From: Chroogloeocystis siderophila 5.2 s.c.1
Lineage (GTDB): Bacteria; Cyanobacteriota; Cyanobacteriia; Cyanobacteriales; Chroococcidiopsidaceae
Length of the DNA: 64,000 bases
Reading direction: 5' to 3'
Assembly (NCBI RefSeq): GCF_001904655.1
Contig: NZ_MRCC01000001.1
Location: 124,001-188,000, forward strand
Under the pieces are notes generated by a model that saw only the letters and a list, made by a program, of their open reading frames with translations, searched no databases and was not told the origin of the DNA. The position numbers and the translations under genes were made by a program. Within the stretch, counting starts at the first letter, position 1, and each line of letters begins with the position of its first letter. Shown here piece by piece: positions 42,846 through 52,499 of this stretch.

Positions 42846-43735
42846 GAGGATGTCTGAAAAGTCAAAGACTATGCCAATCGTCTCAACATAAGACGAATCA
42901 TCGCAACTTGAATCATCGCCTCAGAAGTGGCAGGTAAAACCTCATAATCTTTGCTCAGTCTCCGACACCAGTTAAACCAACCAAAAGTACGTTCTACGAC
43001 CCAGCGACGAGGCAAAACCTTAAATGCTTGAGCAGTGCCAGAGCGTAAAACTGTTTCGAGAATCCAATGGTAGGTATCCATGACCCAACGCATCAACCCC
43101 TCTCCTCGATAACCACCATCAACCCAAATATTGACAAGACGAGAAAATTGAGTTTTTCGTTGATGTCCAATAGCCAAGATTAATTTGGCGCCTTCTCTTT
43201 CTGGCAAGTTAGCGGCGGTGACAACCACGACCATTAACAAGCCTAAAGTATCAACCAAAATATGACGTTTACGACCTTTGACTTGTTTGCCTGCATCATA
43301 GCCAACACCTAAATGAATCATGGTGGCAGTTTCGACAGATTGGCTATCCAAGATTGCTGCCGAAGGACTAGGATGACGGTTACAGGTAGCTCGCATCCAT
43401 TGTCTTAACTGCTCGTGAATCCTTTCCCAATGCCCATCTAAACGCCACTGCCGGAAATAGTGATATACCGTTTTCCACTAGGGGAAGTCATGAGGTAATA
43501 ATGACCAAGCGCATCCCGCTACAAGTACATAAAAAATTCCATTTATGACTGCTCTCATATTGACGCTACGAGGACGACCGCCTACTTTAGCTGGTGGAAT
43601 CAACTTCCTCAGTAATTCCCATTGTTCATCCGTGAGATCGGTACGATATGATTGACCCATGACTCTCGTTCTCTGTCATTTTTCGCTATTGACAGGTTAT
43701 TGTAACGAGAGCTTTTTTACTTTTCAGACCTCCTC
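42846..43735 (-). mobile_element. IS5-family (IS1031-like) insertion sequence, 890 bp
   Basis: Ends are imperfect inverted repeats: GAGGATGTCTGAAAAGT on the left and, in reverse complement, GAGGAGGTCTGAAAAGT on the right (16 of 17). The trinucleotide TAA flanks both sides, fitting the TNA target duplication of this group. It carries one transposase gene on the minus strand and lies between two truncated genes. Confidence 0.9.
42869..43660 (-). pseudogene. IS5-type DDE transposase interrupted by TAG
   Basis: The continuous frame of 264 codons begins [20 protein letters not shown] and includes the helix-turn-helix-like DUF4096 N-terminal domain. After LLPHDFP an in-frame TAG occurs, followed directly by WKTVYHYFRQWRLDGHW. 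The catalytic triad is present downstream: SQSV preceded by Asp (LDSQSV), VDGGYRG and ERTFGWFNWCRRL. Without readthrough no full transposase is made, so this copy is likely immobile unless helped in trans. Confidence 0.87.
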
Positions 43736-43738
43736 TAA

Positions 43739-44365
43739 GTCAGTTTACTACTACGTTTGTACGATCCGCTTGAAGGTAGCATTTTGATTGACGGGCACGA
43801 TCTGCGCGGGTACAAGCTCGATTCTCTACGCCAGCAAATTAGCATTGTTTTACAAGACAGCGTGTTGTTTGCTGTCAGCGTCCGCGACAACATCTCTTAC
43901 GGTTTCCTCGGCGCAACCCAACAACAAATCGCAGCCGCAGCAAAACTAGCAAATGCGCACGAGTTTATTATGGCAATGCCGCAAGGGTACGACACGATTT
44001 TGAGCGAACGCGGCTCAACGCTTTCTGGAGGACAGCGCCAGCGAATTGCGATCGCACGGGCTGCGGTTCGTCAACCACCAATCGTCATTCTCGATGAACC
44101 CACGACAGGCTTAGATAATCAAAATGAACGTGCTGTGAGCGAAGCACTCGATCGACTCACTGCGGGACGTACGACATTCATCATTTCCCATAACTTAAGA
44201 ACAACTGAGCACGCTGACTTAATTCTTTACATTGAACGCGGTAAAATCCTGGAGACTGGCACACATCAAGAACTCATCTATCGTGGCGGTCGCTACGCTG
44301 CTTTGTACCGTATGCAAGCTGTCATTGGCAGCGAATCAGGAGAAGATTATGCCCTAGAAGTCTAA
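43739..44365 (+). pseudogene. C-terminal fragment of an ABC exporter ATPase
   Basis: The frame picks up directly after the insertion sequence with VSLLLRLYDPLEGSILIDG, which in intact exporters follows the Walker A GKST. The Q-loop (ISIVLQD), signature LSGGQRQRIAIARA, Walker B IVILDEPTTGLD and the H-loop IISHNL survive. The whole membrane domain and Walker A are missing, so it cannot form a working transporter. A TTG at 43757 could start an open frame of 202 codons. Confidence 0.82.
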
Positions 44366-44599
44366 AAAACAATTTGAGTTAGCGACTGGTAAGCGGTCAC
44401 GATAGACGCTATGGGTTTAACTCATAGTTCAAAACTTTTGAACTGTCTAGAATTGAAATCACAGTTGCGATCGACATGGCTGTGCTTTAACTGAGAAACG
44501 CTGTGGTTCAGCAGAACAAATCTGTATTGTCCTTCAAAGAAGAATATCTGATGCTTTGTATGACAGTTAGCACTGACAACTCTCGAAAGGAAAAGTTCA

Positions 44600-45775
44600 A
44601 TGGACTCGCAGTCTAATGCTGAGGTAGGTTTTACCCGTGTCATTCTAGTACGTCATGGTCAAAGCACCTTCAACGCTGAAGGAAGATACCAAGGTCGTAG
44701 TGATGAGTCTGTGTTAACCGAAAAAGGTTATAACTCAGCTTATCAAACTGGAGTTGCCCTGCAAAAAATACCGATCGACGCGATCTATACGAGTCCCTTG
44801 CAACGCGCGATCGCTACAACGCATCAAATTATCAAGGGTCTTAGTCCCAGTGCTAAATCTTTAATCAAAATCAATACAGATCCCAATCTCACAGAGATTG
44901 ATCTCCCTGATTGGCAAGGCAAAACTTTTGAGGATGTGCGCCAAAATTTTGCTGTAGAATACCAATGTTGGCAGCAACGTCCGCATGAATTTCAAATCAA
45001 TCACCAAGATTCTCTGAGTAAAGCTTACTATCACAATGCTGCGACTGCTATAAAGCCAGAATTTCCGGTACTCAATCTTTACGAACAAGCAAAACAGTTT
45101 TGGCAAACGATTCTACCGCGTCATTTAGATAAAACAATATTAGTTGTCAGTCATGGTGGTACAAATCGTGCCTTGATTAGCAGCGCCCTCAATTTACCAC
45201 CAGCACGGTATCACACAATTCAGCAATCAAACTGTGGTATAAGTATTCTGAATTTTCCAGCAAATAGCCTGTCAGCAAAGTTAAGCGCGTTAAATTTGAC
45301 GTCGCATTTAGGCGAAGTTCTGCCCAAACTCAAAGCCGGAAAGCAGGGGTTACGCTTGTTACTATTACCTGTAGATGCGATCGCCCCAAGTCAATTGCTG
45401 CAATTGGCTGAATTTCTCAAGCCAGTATCGATAGACTTCAGCCTCACAAGTGAATTATGCACTTGCCAAGAAATTACCTCGCATCTTTTGCAGTATCATT
45501 CAACAACAGTGCAACTGCAAGTATCTAGACACAATTTTCCGCTTGTATGGCAACAAACGATTGATTCGCGCCGTTCATTGGCAACTAATACATTAGTGAC
45601 CGGATTAGTGATTGCTAGTAGTGCCATTATTAAATGTATTATAGGTCAAATATTAGGACTCAATGCTAGTGATTTTTGGCGCTTGCAGTTAAATTCTGGT
45701 TACTTAAGTGTTGTTCATTATCCATTGAAAGATAGTTTACCTATAAGTCAAGCTATAAATCTGTCTGCTCCCTAA
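44600..45775 (+). CDS. Histidine phosphatase family protein (two-domain)
   Basis: Protein of 391 aa. The N-terminal domain (about 12-225) is a phosphoglycerate-mutase-like phosphatase with the catalytic RHGQSTFNAEGRYQGRSD, SPLQRAIATTHQI and VVSHGGTNRALIS. The second part (about 230-390) is conserved-looking but lacks the RHG motif and may be a regulatory or degenerate domain. Substrate unknown. GGAAAAG lies before the ATG. Lies downstream of the ABC fragment and 33 nt upstream of the epimerase gene, so it probably belongs to the same polysaccharide-related unit. Confidence 0.85.
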   Translation: MDSQSNAEVGFTRVILVRHGQSTFNAEGRYQGRSDESVLTEKGYNSAYQTGVALQKIPIDAIYTSPLQRAIATTHQIIKGLSPSAKSLIKINTDPNLTEIDLPDWQGKTFEDVRQNFAVEYQCWQQRPHEFQINHQDSLSKAYYHNAATAIKPEFPVLNLYEQAKQFWQTILPRHLDKTILVVSHGGTNRALISSALNLPPARYHTIQQSNCGISILNFPANSLSAKLSALNLTSHLGEVLPKLKAGKQGLRLLLLPVDAIAPSQLLQLAEFLKPVSIDFSLTSELCTCQEITSHLLQYHSTTVQLQVSRHNFPLVWQQTIDSRRSLATNTLVTGLVIASSAIIKCIIGQILGLNASDFWRLQLNSGYLSVVHYPLKDSLPISQAINLSAP

Positions 45776-45808
45776 ATAAATATCCTTTAATCGCCGGAGA
45801 AGATGTAC

Positions 45809-46819
45809 ATGAAAGTATTAGTAACAGGAGTTGCTGGATTTGTTGGATTTCATCTAGCACAACGCCTATTAAGTGAAGGTATTCAAGTTTACGGAATCGA
45901 TAATTTAAATGAATACTACGATGTCAAACTCAAAAAAGATAGATTAGCTCAAATCAATTACCATCCTAATTTTTCATTTCAGTTTCTCGACCTTATTGAC
46001 CGCGGAGGGATGTTTGATTTATTTCAAAATGTCGAGTTCGATTATGTAGTAAACTTAGCTGCTCAAGCTGGAGTTCGTTATTCACTCGAAAATCCGTTTG
46101 CTTATGTTGATAGTAATTTGTCGGGATTTGTTAATTTATTAGAAGCTTGTCGTCGCAGTCATATTAAACACTTAGTTTTTGCTTCCTCAAGTTCCGTATA
46201 TGGTGCGAATAAGAAAGTTCCTTTTTCGGTGACTGATAACGTCGATCACCCGATTTCGCTTTACGCCGCCAGTAAGAAAGCTAACGAACTTGTAGCGCAC
46301 GTTTATAGTCATTTATATAACTTACCAACGACAGGACTGCGATTTTTTACAGTTTATGGTCCTTGGGGTAGACCTGACATGGCTTATTTCAAGTTTGTAC
46401 AGGCGATCGCTACAGGCAAGCCGATCGATGTTTACAATTTTGGCAAGATGCAACGCGATTTTACCTATATAGATGATGTCATCGAGGGTGTTGTAAGAGT
46501 TATGCATAAACCCCCGCAAAATCAAAAAAATCTGAGTACTGATGCACAGAATGAATCTACTGTCCCTTATAAACTTTACAACATTGGTAACAATAGCCCT
46601 GTAGAGTTAATGAAGTTTATTGAAATTATTGAAACGGCACTAGGCAAAAAAGCACAAAAGAATTTCTTGCCAATGCAGCCTGGCGATGTTCCTGCAACTT
46701 ATGCCGATGTTGAAGATTTAATGGCAGATGTGGGATTTAAACCGAATACATCGATAGAGGAAGGTATGCATAAATTTATTCAATGGTATACAGAATATTA
46801 CGCGCCAACTACGGCTTAA
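45809..46819 (+). CDS. NAD-dependent epimerase, UDP-glucuronate 4-epimerase type
   Basis: Extended SDR protein of 336 aa. The NAD-binding loop is TGVAGFVGFHLA, the active site has SSSSVYG and YAASKKANE, and RFFTVYGPWGRPDMAYFKF is characteristic of UDP-glucuronate/galacturonate 4-epimerases. It would supply UDP-galacturonate-type sugars for envelope polysaccharide. GGAGAAG lies 10 nt before the ATG at 45809, which favours it over the ATG at 45803. Confidence 0.88.
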   Translation: MKVLVTGVAGFVGFHLAQRLLSEGIQVYGIDNLNEYYDVKLKKDRLAQINYHPNFSFQFLDLIDRGGMFDLFQNVEFDYVVNLAAQAGVRYSLENPFAYVDSNLSGFVNLLEACRRSHIKHLVFASSSSVYGANKKVPFSVTDNVDHPISLYAASKKANELVAHVYSHLYNLPTTGLRFFTVYGPWGRPDMAYFKFVQAIATGKPIDVYNFGKMQRDFTYIDDVIEGVVRVMHKPPQNQKNLSTDAQNESTVPYKLYNIGNNSPVELMKFIEIIETALGKKAQKNFLPMQPGDVPATYADVEDLMADVGFKPNTSIEEGMHKFIQWYTEYYAPTTA

Positions 46820-46841
46820 GCAGTGCCAAGTCTCTGTTTTA

Positions 46842-48398
46842 TTAACTCTGACTTTTGCTATAGTCGCTACCAGAACCATACTTCCACGCATCAATCAATC
46901 TTTGACAGTAGTACCGAGGTACATCAGGTAAATTTTTGCTGCACACCTGTAGTGCGGTTAATTGAGCTAAACCAGAATAAACACCTAAACTCAAAAAATG
47001 GAACATCCAAGTCAATAAGTGATTTAATCCCACCTGGGGAATGATTTTAGCAACTAATACGGGATGCATAAATCCTGTTCTTAGCAGTGTTTTTGTTAAC
47101 GCCGGAAATTGGACAACATCTTGTAGAAATGGTTTTAATACCGAATCTCCTAACAAATTCATTTCTTGAAATACGGCTGACAAGAGTTGATTGATTTGAT
47201 CGGGTGCAACTTTTTGATTGACACCTACACTCATTGCTTTTTGAAATAGCCAGGTGACACTAATATTGGGTTGATAAGGTTGTAGGAGTGCTAAAGCCTG
47301 TACGGAAAGGGAATCGCAACTCAGCGCTTCATGAATACCAAAAGTTAAACGCTGGAGATGACGAATCATTGCACCAAAACCACCAAAGCTAACGGGAGAC
47401 TGACTACTACTACTATCGCCAATTGGTAAAATGCGATTCCACGCAAGACGTAAAGGGCTTTGTTGATAAGAAGGAAAAAAGCCAAACAATGCTCGTTGCA
47501 GTTGTAACTGATCTAACGTGACATTCTGATACTCTGGCATTAAGCGCAGATAATCCTCAAACAAATCTTCTAAAGTAGGGCGATGCGGATGTGCATCCAT
47601 GTATGTAAACAAATACGTTGTTCGCCCGTCGCGTGCGGGAAACGCTTCCCAAAAGTACTGACATTGGTTTTGTAGCGGGGTAAAAGAGACGAGTAAGTCT
47701 CCAGTATCATTCTCAGGAAAGCCAGTCGCACAACTTCCCACGACTAAGCAAATTCCATCCGGTTTTTTTCCTTGTCGGGCTTGCTGAACAATAGGAGAAG
47801 CGTACCCCATGGCATCAAGTAGCAAACGCGTGTTGAGTGGGGCGTCTCCTGTCTTGACAGCAACGCCATTAGGATGCACTGTAGCGCTGACAAAGGGTGT
47901 GTTCTCGAACAATTTACCGCCAGCTGCGAGAAACTTTGATTTAAGCGTTTCTAATAAATAAACTGGATCGATACCAATATTTAAAACATCGCGTACCCAT
48001 ACTTCGACACCATTATGGAAGCTAACGCGGGCGGGATTGTATTCGGTAGCGATCGCTTGTTCTAACTCAGCTTCAGTGAGTATGTTAAGTTCTAAAAAAA
48101 CCTCCAACTCTTGGCGCGAGATATTCCACTCTTGATCTCTACCGCGCAAAATTCCTCGTTCAACAAGTGCTACACGCCATCCTCGTTGTGCTAAAGTACA
48201 GCCGATTAGAATCCCTAATGTTCCGCCACAGATAACCACATCCCAATCAACTGTCCCTAAAGCTTCCCGATCTTGGTGAATTACTAGGGGTACGGGATTG
48301 TTACCTTCTCTGATTGATGCTAAAAGGCGATCGCTACGACGTAAACTGTTGAGGATGTTGCCAGGCAATTGAGAGAGAATTTCTTCGGTAAGACTCAT
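46842..48398 (-). CDS. cruP: CruP-type lycopene cyclase family flavoprotein
   Basis: Flavoprotein of 518 aa. It has an N-terminal FAD-binding Rossmann loop (DVVICGGTLGILIGCTLA, about 52-69), RLLLDAMGYASPIV and a second conserved block RILPIGDSSSSQSPVSFGGF typical of lycopene-cyclase/geranylgeranyl-reductase-like enzymes. Length and the region LRLAWNRILPIGD fit CruP, the paralogue of CruA, whose role appears to lie in carotenoid and stress physiology rather than simple lycopene cyclisation. The ketoacyl synthase gene ends 18 nt upstream on the same strand, so the two are likely co-transcribed. Confidence 0.8.
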   Translation of the reverse strand: MSLTEEILSQLPGNILNSLRRSDRLLASIREGNNPVPLVIHQDREALGTVDWDVVICGGTLGILIGCTLAQRGWRVALVERGILRGRDQEWNISRQELEVFLELNILTEAELEQAIATEYNPARVSFHNGVEVWVRDVLNIGIDPVYLLETLKSKFLAAGGKLFENTPFVSATVHPNGVAVKTGDAPLNTRLLLDAMGYASPIVQQARQGKKPDGICLVVGSCATGFPENDTGDLLVSFTPLQNQCQYFWEAFPARDGRTTYLFTYMDAHPHRPTLEDLFEDYLRLMPEYQNVTLDQLQLQRALFGFFPSYQQSPLRLAWNRILPIGDSSSSQSPVSFGGFGAMIRHLQRLTFGIHEALSCDSLSVQALALLQPYQPNISVTWLFQKAMSVGVNQKVAPDQINQLLSAVFQEMNLLGDSVLKPFLQDVVQFPALTKTLLRTGFMHPVLVAKIIPQVGLNHLLTWMFHFLSLGVYSGLAQLTALQVCSKNLPDVPRYYCQRLIDAWKYGSGSDYSKSQS

Positions 48399-48416
48399 TG
48401 TGGAACATTGAGGATT

Positions 48417-49559
48417 TTATTCATCAAATTTTCTCAATGCTACTACAGCATTTTGTCCGCCAAAACCGAAACTAAAACAAAGAACCGAATGAATCTTACC
48501 TCGGCGTGGTGTGGTAACGAAGTCTAAATCAAACTCTGGTGTTTGCAATCCGACACACGGGGGTAATAATTGATCGCGTAATGCCATTAAGCAAAAAGCA
48601 GTACCCAAAGCACCAGAAGCACCTAAAGTATGTCCTGTGGCTCCCTTAGTGGAACTGACAGCAACGCCGTGCGGAAACAACATTTGTAGTATATTTGCTT
48701 CGCTTTGATCGTTGAGCTTGGTTGCTGTACCGTGCGTGTGGATATAGTCAATGTCTGTTGACAATAATTTACTACGTTCCAAACATTGCTTGACTGCTGC
48801 GATCGCGCTTCGACTTTGAGGTTCAGGTGTATTTGCGTGATAAGCATCACACGTCAAGCCAAAGCCGAGGATTTGCCCGTAAATTTTTGCCTGACGTTCC
48901 TTTGCTTGCTTGGCGGTTTCTAGAACAAACATCGCCGCACCTTCCCCTAACGCAAGTCCTTCGCGATCGCGATCAAAAGGATACGCTCCAGTTCGTGCCA
49001 ATGCCCCCATTTGCTGAAAACCAGCCAATGTCAGTGGTGTTATTGGTGCTTCAACGGCACCAGCGAGTGCGCGTTGACATTGCCCTGTTTGAATTAGTTC
49101 ATACGCCTGCGCAATTGTCCAGATCCCTGTTGCACACGCCGCCATCGGCGCTAAAACTGAATTCTTTGCGCCAATTTGACGTGCTGCTGTGATCGCTGGT
49201 GCGTGTGGTAATTTGTCCAACCATCTTTCTAGAGCTATTTCTGGTACGTCAAAATATATCTGTCGTGCCAAGTCTTCCCACGCCGCTTGATGGCTGCGAC
49301 TTGAGCCTATAACCACGCCACATTCGGGTAGTGGCAATTTTAATCCTGCATCTTTAATTGCTGATGCGATCGCCAGCCAAGCAAGATCTTCTAACTCAGC
49401 TGGCTGCTGTGCGATCAGTGCTAACGGTCGTGGGTTGAGTTTTGCAAACGGCTGCTGTAAGCGAATTCCAGACTGACCAACTAGTAAATTTTGCCAACTC
49501 GTCTCTAGGTTTGTACCTAAAGACGAGATTAAGCCAATACCAGTAACAACAACATCCAC
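48417..49559 (-). CDS. Short beta-ketoacyl-ACP synthase (KAS II-like)
   Basis: Thiolase-fold enzyme of 380 aa, shorter than FabF (about 410-420). The Cys-His-His triad is complete: PMAACATGIW (C142), YIHTHGTATKLND (H276) and STKGATGHTLGASG (H310). Also FSFGFGGQNAVVALR. It extends acyl chains on ACP; because it is not the main FabF by length it may serve a special lipid or pigment acylation. Lies directly upstream of cruP. Confidence 0.87.
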   Translation of the reverse strand: MDVVVTGIGLISSLGTNLETSWQNLLVGQSGIRLQQPFAKLNPRPLALIAQQPAELEDLAWLAIASAIKDAGLKLPLPECGVVIGSSRSHQAAWEDLARQIYFDVPEIALERWLDKLPHAPAITAARQIGAKNSVLAPMAACATGIWTIAQAYELIQTGQCQRALAGAVEAPITPLTLAGFQQMGALARTGAYPFDRDREGLALGEGAAMFVLETAKQAKERQAKIYGQILGFGLTCDAYHANTPEPQSRSAIAAVKQCLERSKLLSTDIDYIHTHGTATKLNDQSEANILQMLFPHGVAVSSTKGATGHTLGASGALGTAFCLMALRDQLLPPCVGLQTPEFDLDFVTTPRRGKIHSVLCFSFGFGGQNAVVALRKFDE

Positions 49560-49655
49560 AATTCAGGGGTGAGTGAAGATCTGCTGCTAATAGAAGATCC
49601 TAATGCTAGTTTTTATTCTCTTTTCACCTCTGTTAAATCCCTCAATACTCTTTAA

Positions 49656-50417
49656 CTATTGCCCACCTCGTAAGTTTTCCGCACCTTGGGTTACTTGAGC
49701 CGATTCGATGCGATCGCCTTGCTGAATTTGATCGACGACATCCATGCCATCGGTTACATAACCAAACACTGCATAACTACCGTCTAAAAATGGCAAATCG
49801 GCTAAAGCAAAGTAAAACTGTGATGAAGCAGAATCTGGCTGCTGCGATCGCGCCATCGCGACTGCGCCACGCGTATGAGGTAGCTGTGGCGGTGTTGAGA
49901 TCCTAGCTTTCTCAAAAGTTTGACTATAAACTGGTTCGGCAGCACCTTTAGGTTTGATCTCTAAAGGAATAAAGCGCTCGCTTCCTGTATTTGGATCGAT
50001 AAATCCACCAGTGCCTAAGCGCTGTGGAGGGAAGTTTGGGTTTTTACTTTGCGGATCGCCACCTTGAACAACAAAAGGTTCCGGCTGGCGGACAACACGA
50101 TGGAAAACTAATCCGTCATAAACACCGCGTTGCACAAGGTCAACAAAATTGCCTGCGGTGACTGGGGCATTTTTGCCATCGACTTCAATCGTAATCGGCG
50201 AACTATTAACCGTCATCACAACGGTGGCAGTTCCTTCTAATACAGGTAAGTTCATTTGTGGACTACTCGTTTGAGTAGTAGGTGTTGTAGTAGGCGATGT
50301 TGTCTGCGTTGCTGGAGAAGTTGGCGAAGAGACAGAAGCTTGATCGGGTGTGCATCCGCCTAACATCAAACCACCAATCAGCAACACAGCAAACAACAAC
50401 TGAATTTTTCGATGCAT
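49656..50417 (-). CDS. Lipoprotein cyclophilin-type peptidyl-prolyl isomerase
   Basis: Protein of 253 aa. A lipobox LMLGGC gives a lipid-modified Cys at about residue 22, so it is probably membrane-anchored on the periplasmic/lumenal side. A Thr/Ser/Pro-rich linker (about 28-60) precedes the cyclophilin domain with GNFVDLVQRGVYDGLVFHRV, FVVQGGDP and SSQFYFALADLPFLDGSYAV. The catalytic Arg in FHRV and the QGGD motif are present. The ATG at 50417 (MHRKIQLL) is preferred to a GTG at 50429. ycf4 lies upstream on the same strand at 48 nt. Confidence 0.9.
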   Translation of the reverse strand: MHRKIQLLFAVLLIGGLMLGGCTPDQASVSSPTSPATQTTSPTTTPTTQTSSPQMNLPVLEGTATVVMTVNSSPITIEVDGKNAPVTAGNFVDLVQRGVYDGLVFHRVVRQPEPFVVQGGDPQSKNPNFPPQRLGTGGFIDPNTGSERFIPLEIKPKGAAEPVYSQTFEKARISTPPQLPHTRGAVAMARSQQPDSASSQFYFALADLPFLDGSYAVFGYVTDGMDVVDQIQQGDRIESAQVTQGAENLRGGQ

Positions 50418-50465
50418 TATGTTACTCACTCAACCTGAGTGTTTCATCATCATTGCAAAATCTGA

Positions 50466-51059
50466 TTATAAACCTTCGAGTGGCACGCCTAAAAACCGAG
50501 CAAGTTGTGCACCGTCGGTTTCCAGCTTTTGTAATGACAGTGGCTGCCCTACACGGGTAAGTGGGACGTTTCTCCGACCTTTCACCCGCAAATACAAAGC
50601 CCGACGCGGGTTCAAACCTTCTTTGACTTCTACTCGTACTGCTTGCACATCTTGTGTTGGAAAATCGATTTCAATTCGTCGATTTTTCCCCCAAAATCCC
50701 CAGCGAAAGATGCGGACTTTGCCTGTCTCTTTGTTGAATTCGTTGTAACCGCCCCCTACATCTAAGATAACGACAACCCAAAGATACAGTGCTAATAGTA
50801 AGCCCGCAGCACCATAAAAAGTCATCGCCAAACCTTGCGGAACAAACGTAATTTCATTAGGTGTAGCAAACGGAAGTAAGTTGATTTTGAAATAACTCGA
50901 CAGTCCAGCAAGCAAAAACCCAGTTGCTCCCAACGAGACAACTGTTGCCCACCAGTAGTTACTAAAACGCCTTGAGCCTAAAATTTTCTGATGAAGAACC
51001 TGAGAAGCAGAGTTATCTTGTGCAAAGTCACCCGTATTCTTGGTTGATGATAAAGTCAT
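50466..51059 (-). CDS. ycf4: Photosystem I assembly protein Ycf4
   Basis: Protein of 197 aa. Two TM helices (about 38-57 and 78-102), followed by the conserved DVGGGYNEFNKETGKVRIFR and RWGFWGKNRRIEIDF, match Ycf4, a thylakoid protein that helps assemble photosystem I. Length is within the usual range, with about 20 extra residues at the N-terminus. Transcribed divergently from psbD and upstream of the cyclophilin gene. Confidence 0.92.
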   Translation of the reverse strand: MTLSSTKNTGDFAQDNSASQVLHQKILGSRRFSNYWWATVVSLGATGFLLAGLSSYFKINLLPFATPNEITFVPQGLAMTFYGAAGLLLALYLWVVVILDVGGGYNEFNKETGKVRIFRWGFWGKNRRIEIDFPTQDVQAVRVEVKEGLNPRRALYLRVKGRRNVPLTRVGQPLSLQKLETDGAQLARFLGVPLEGL

Positions 51060-51443
51060 TAATCTACCCTGCTGATTCTAAAACTTTAAAAAACGTTAAG
51101 CTGTTAGATTTTGCCAAATTGCCTACATTCCTGAGAAAACTTGTGTCAAATTGTAAAATTTCTGATATCTATTATATTAAGAAGCTAATGCTAAAACCAT
51201 AATCCCATATAGCTGGACTGGTTACAGAGCGTGAATAATGTGATAAGTTAAGAAAGATTAAAAACCATAGACTGGATAACCAGAAAGTGGTAGGGCAATT
51301 TGACAGACCCTTGAGGAAACAGCAAACTTTGGTTTGTAGGTATTTTCTCATAAATTTTCGCTACTTGGCGTAGTGAAGAGTGTCAAAAATTTAATTCCTC
51401 AAATGAGTTGCAATTTTTAGTAAACCGCGAGGATTATAGTTCA
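51060..51443. promoter_or_regulatory. Divergent ycf4/psbD upstream region
   Basis: About 385 nt that must contain the psbD promoter and leader. A perfect TTGACA occurs at 51300-51305 on the plus strand, but no convincing -10 hexamer was found at 16-18 nt. No small gene seen. Confidence 0.35.
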
Positions 51444-52499
51444 ATGACAATAGCAGTAGGACAGGCAACGAGTCGAGGATGGTTCGACGTCGTTGATGAC
51501 TGGCTAAAACGAGATAGATTCGTATTCATCGGGTGGTCAGGACTGTTACTATTTCCCTGCGCGTACATGGCGTTAGGGGGATGGCTAACCGGAACAACAT
51601 TCGTCACATCGTGGTACACGCACGGAATTGCATCGTCATATTTAGAAGGATGCAACTTCTTAACAGTAGCAGTATCAACACCAGCAAACAGCATGGGACA
51701 CTCATTGCTGTTCTTGTGGGGGCCAGAAGCGCAGTGGGACTTCACACGTTGGTGTCAGATGGGCGGATTGTGGACATTCGTAGCACTACACGGAGCATTT
51801 GCCCTGATTGGCTTCATGCTCCGGCAATTTGAGATTGCCCGCCTAGTGGGAGTCCGGCCCTACAACGCGTTGGCATTCAGTGCACCGATTGCGGTATTCG
51901 TCAGCGTGTTCTTGATGTACCCCTTGGGACAATCAGGATGGTTTTTTGCTCCCAGCTTTGGCGTAGCAGCGATTTTCCGCTTCTTGCTATTTTTCCAAGG
52001 ATTCCACAACTGGACACTCAACCCCTTCCACATGATGGGAGTAGCCGGAGTGTTAGGTGGGGCGCTGTTGTGTGCGATTCACGGTGCAACCGTAGAGAAC
52101 ACACTGTTTGAAGACGGTGACAAAGCCAACACGTTCCGTGCGTTCAACCCAACACAAGCGGAAGAAACCTACAGCATGGTGACCGCGAACCGTTTCTGGT
52201 CGCAAATTTTCGGGATTGCGTTTTCCAACAAGCGTTGGTTGCACTTTTTCATGTTGTTTGTGCCGGTCACTGGCTTGTGGATGAGTGCGGTAGGAGTTGT
52301 CGGTTTAGCGCTCAACTTGCGGGCGTATGATTTCGTCTCGCAAGAGTTGCGTGCGGCAGAAGACCCCGAATTCGAGACATTCTACACCAAAAACATTCTG
52401 CTCAATGAAGGTATTCGGGCTTGGATGGCTCCCCAAGACCAGCCTCACGAGCATTTCCAATTCCCTGAGGAGGTACTACCCCGTGGAAACGCCTTATAA
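51444..52499 (+). CDS. psbD: Photosystem II reaction-centre D2 protein
   Basis: Complete D2 of 351 aa: five TM helices with [20 protein letters not shown], the His ligands in [17 protein letters not shown] and [20 protein letters not shown], and the QA-site region [19 protein letters not shown]. The start at 51444 ([15 protein letters not shown]) gives the usual D2 N-terminus, with GAGGATT 9 nt before it; the frame is open a further 12 codons upstream. Its 3' end overlaps psbC by 17 nt, as in other cyanobacteria and plastids. Confidence 0.98.
   Translation: MTIAVGQATSRGWFDVVDDWLKRDRFVFIGWSGLLLFPCAYMALGGWLTGTTFVTSWYTHGIASSYLEGCNFLTVAVSTPANSMGHSLLFLWGPEAQWDFTRWCQMGGLWTFVALHGAFALIGFMLRQFEIARLVGVRPYNALAFSAPIAVFVSVFLMYPLGQSGWFFAPSFGVAAIFRFLLFFQGFHNWTLNPFHMMGVAGVLGGALLCAIHGATVENTLFEDGDKANTFRAFNPTQAEETYSMVTANRFWSQIFGIAFSNKRWLHFFMLFVPVTGLWMSAVGVVGLALNLRAYDFVSQELRAAEDPEFETFYTKNILLNEGIRAWMAPQDQPHEHFQFPEEVLPRGNAL
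52467..52474 (+). promoter_or_regulatory. Internal Shine-Dalgarno for psbC
   Basis: GAGGAGGT lies inside the psbD coding region, 8 nt before the GTG start of psbC at 52483. It decides the psbC start. Confidence 0.85.

Noticed and set aside
42724-43660. Recoding of TAG as an amino acid, suggested by in-frame TAG codons in the glycosyltransferase remnant, the transposase and the 57.1-kb relic
   Set aside because: Intact genes here (thiO-thiG, ntcA, the DUF3084 gene) end in TAG, and the affected frames carry other damage. Ordinary nonsense mutations explain this better.
44422-44643. 73-codon minus-strand frame upstream of the histidine phosphatase
   Set aside because: Antisense to the start of that gene and its leader, with Cys/His/Ser-rich composition and no motif.
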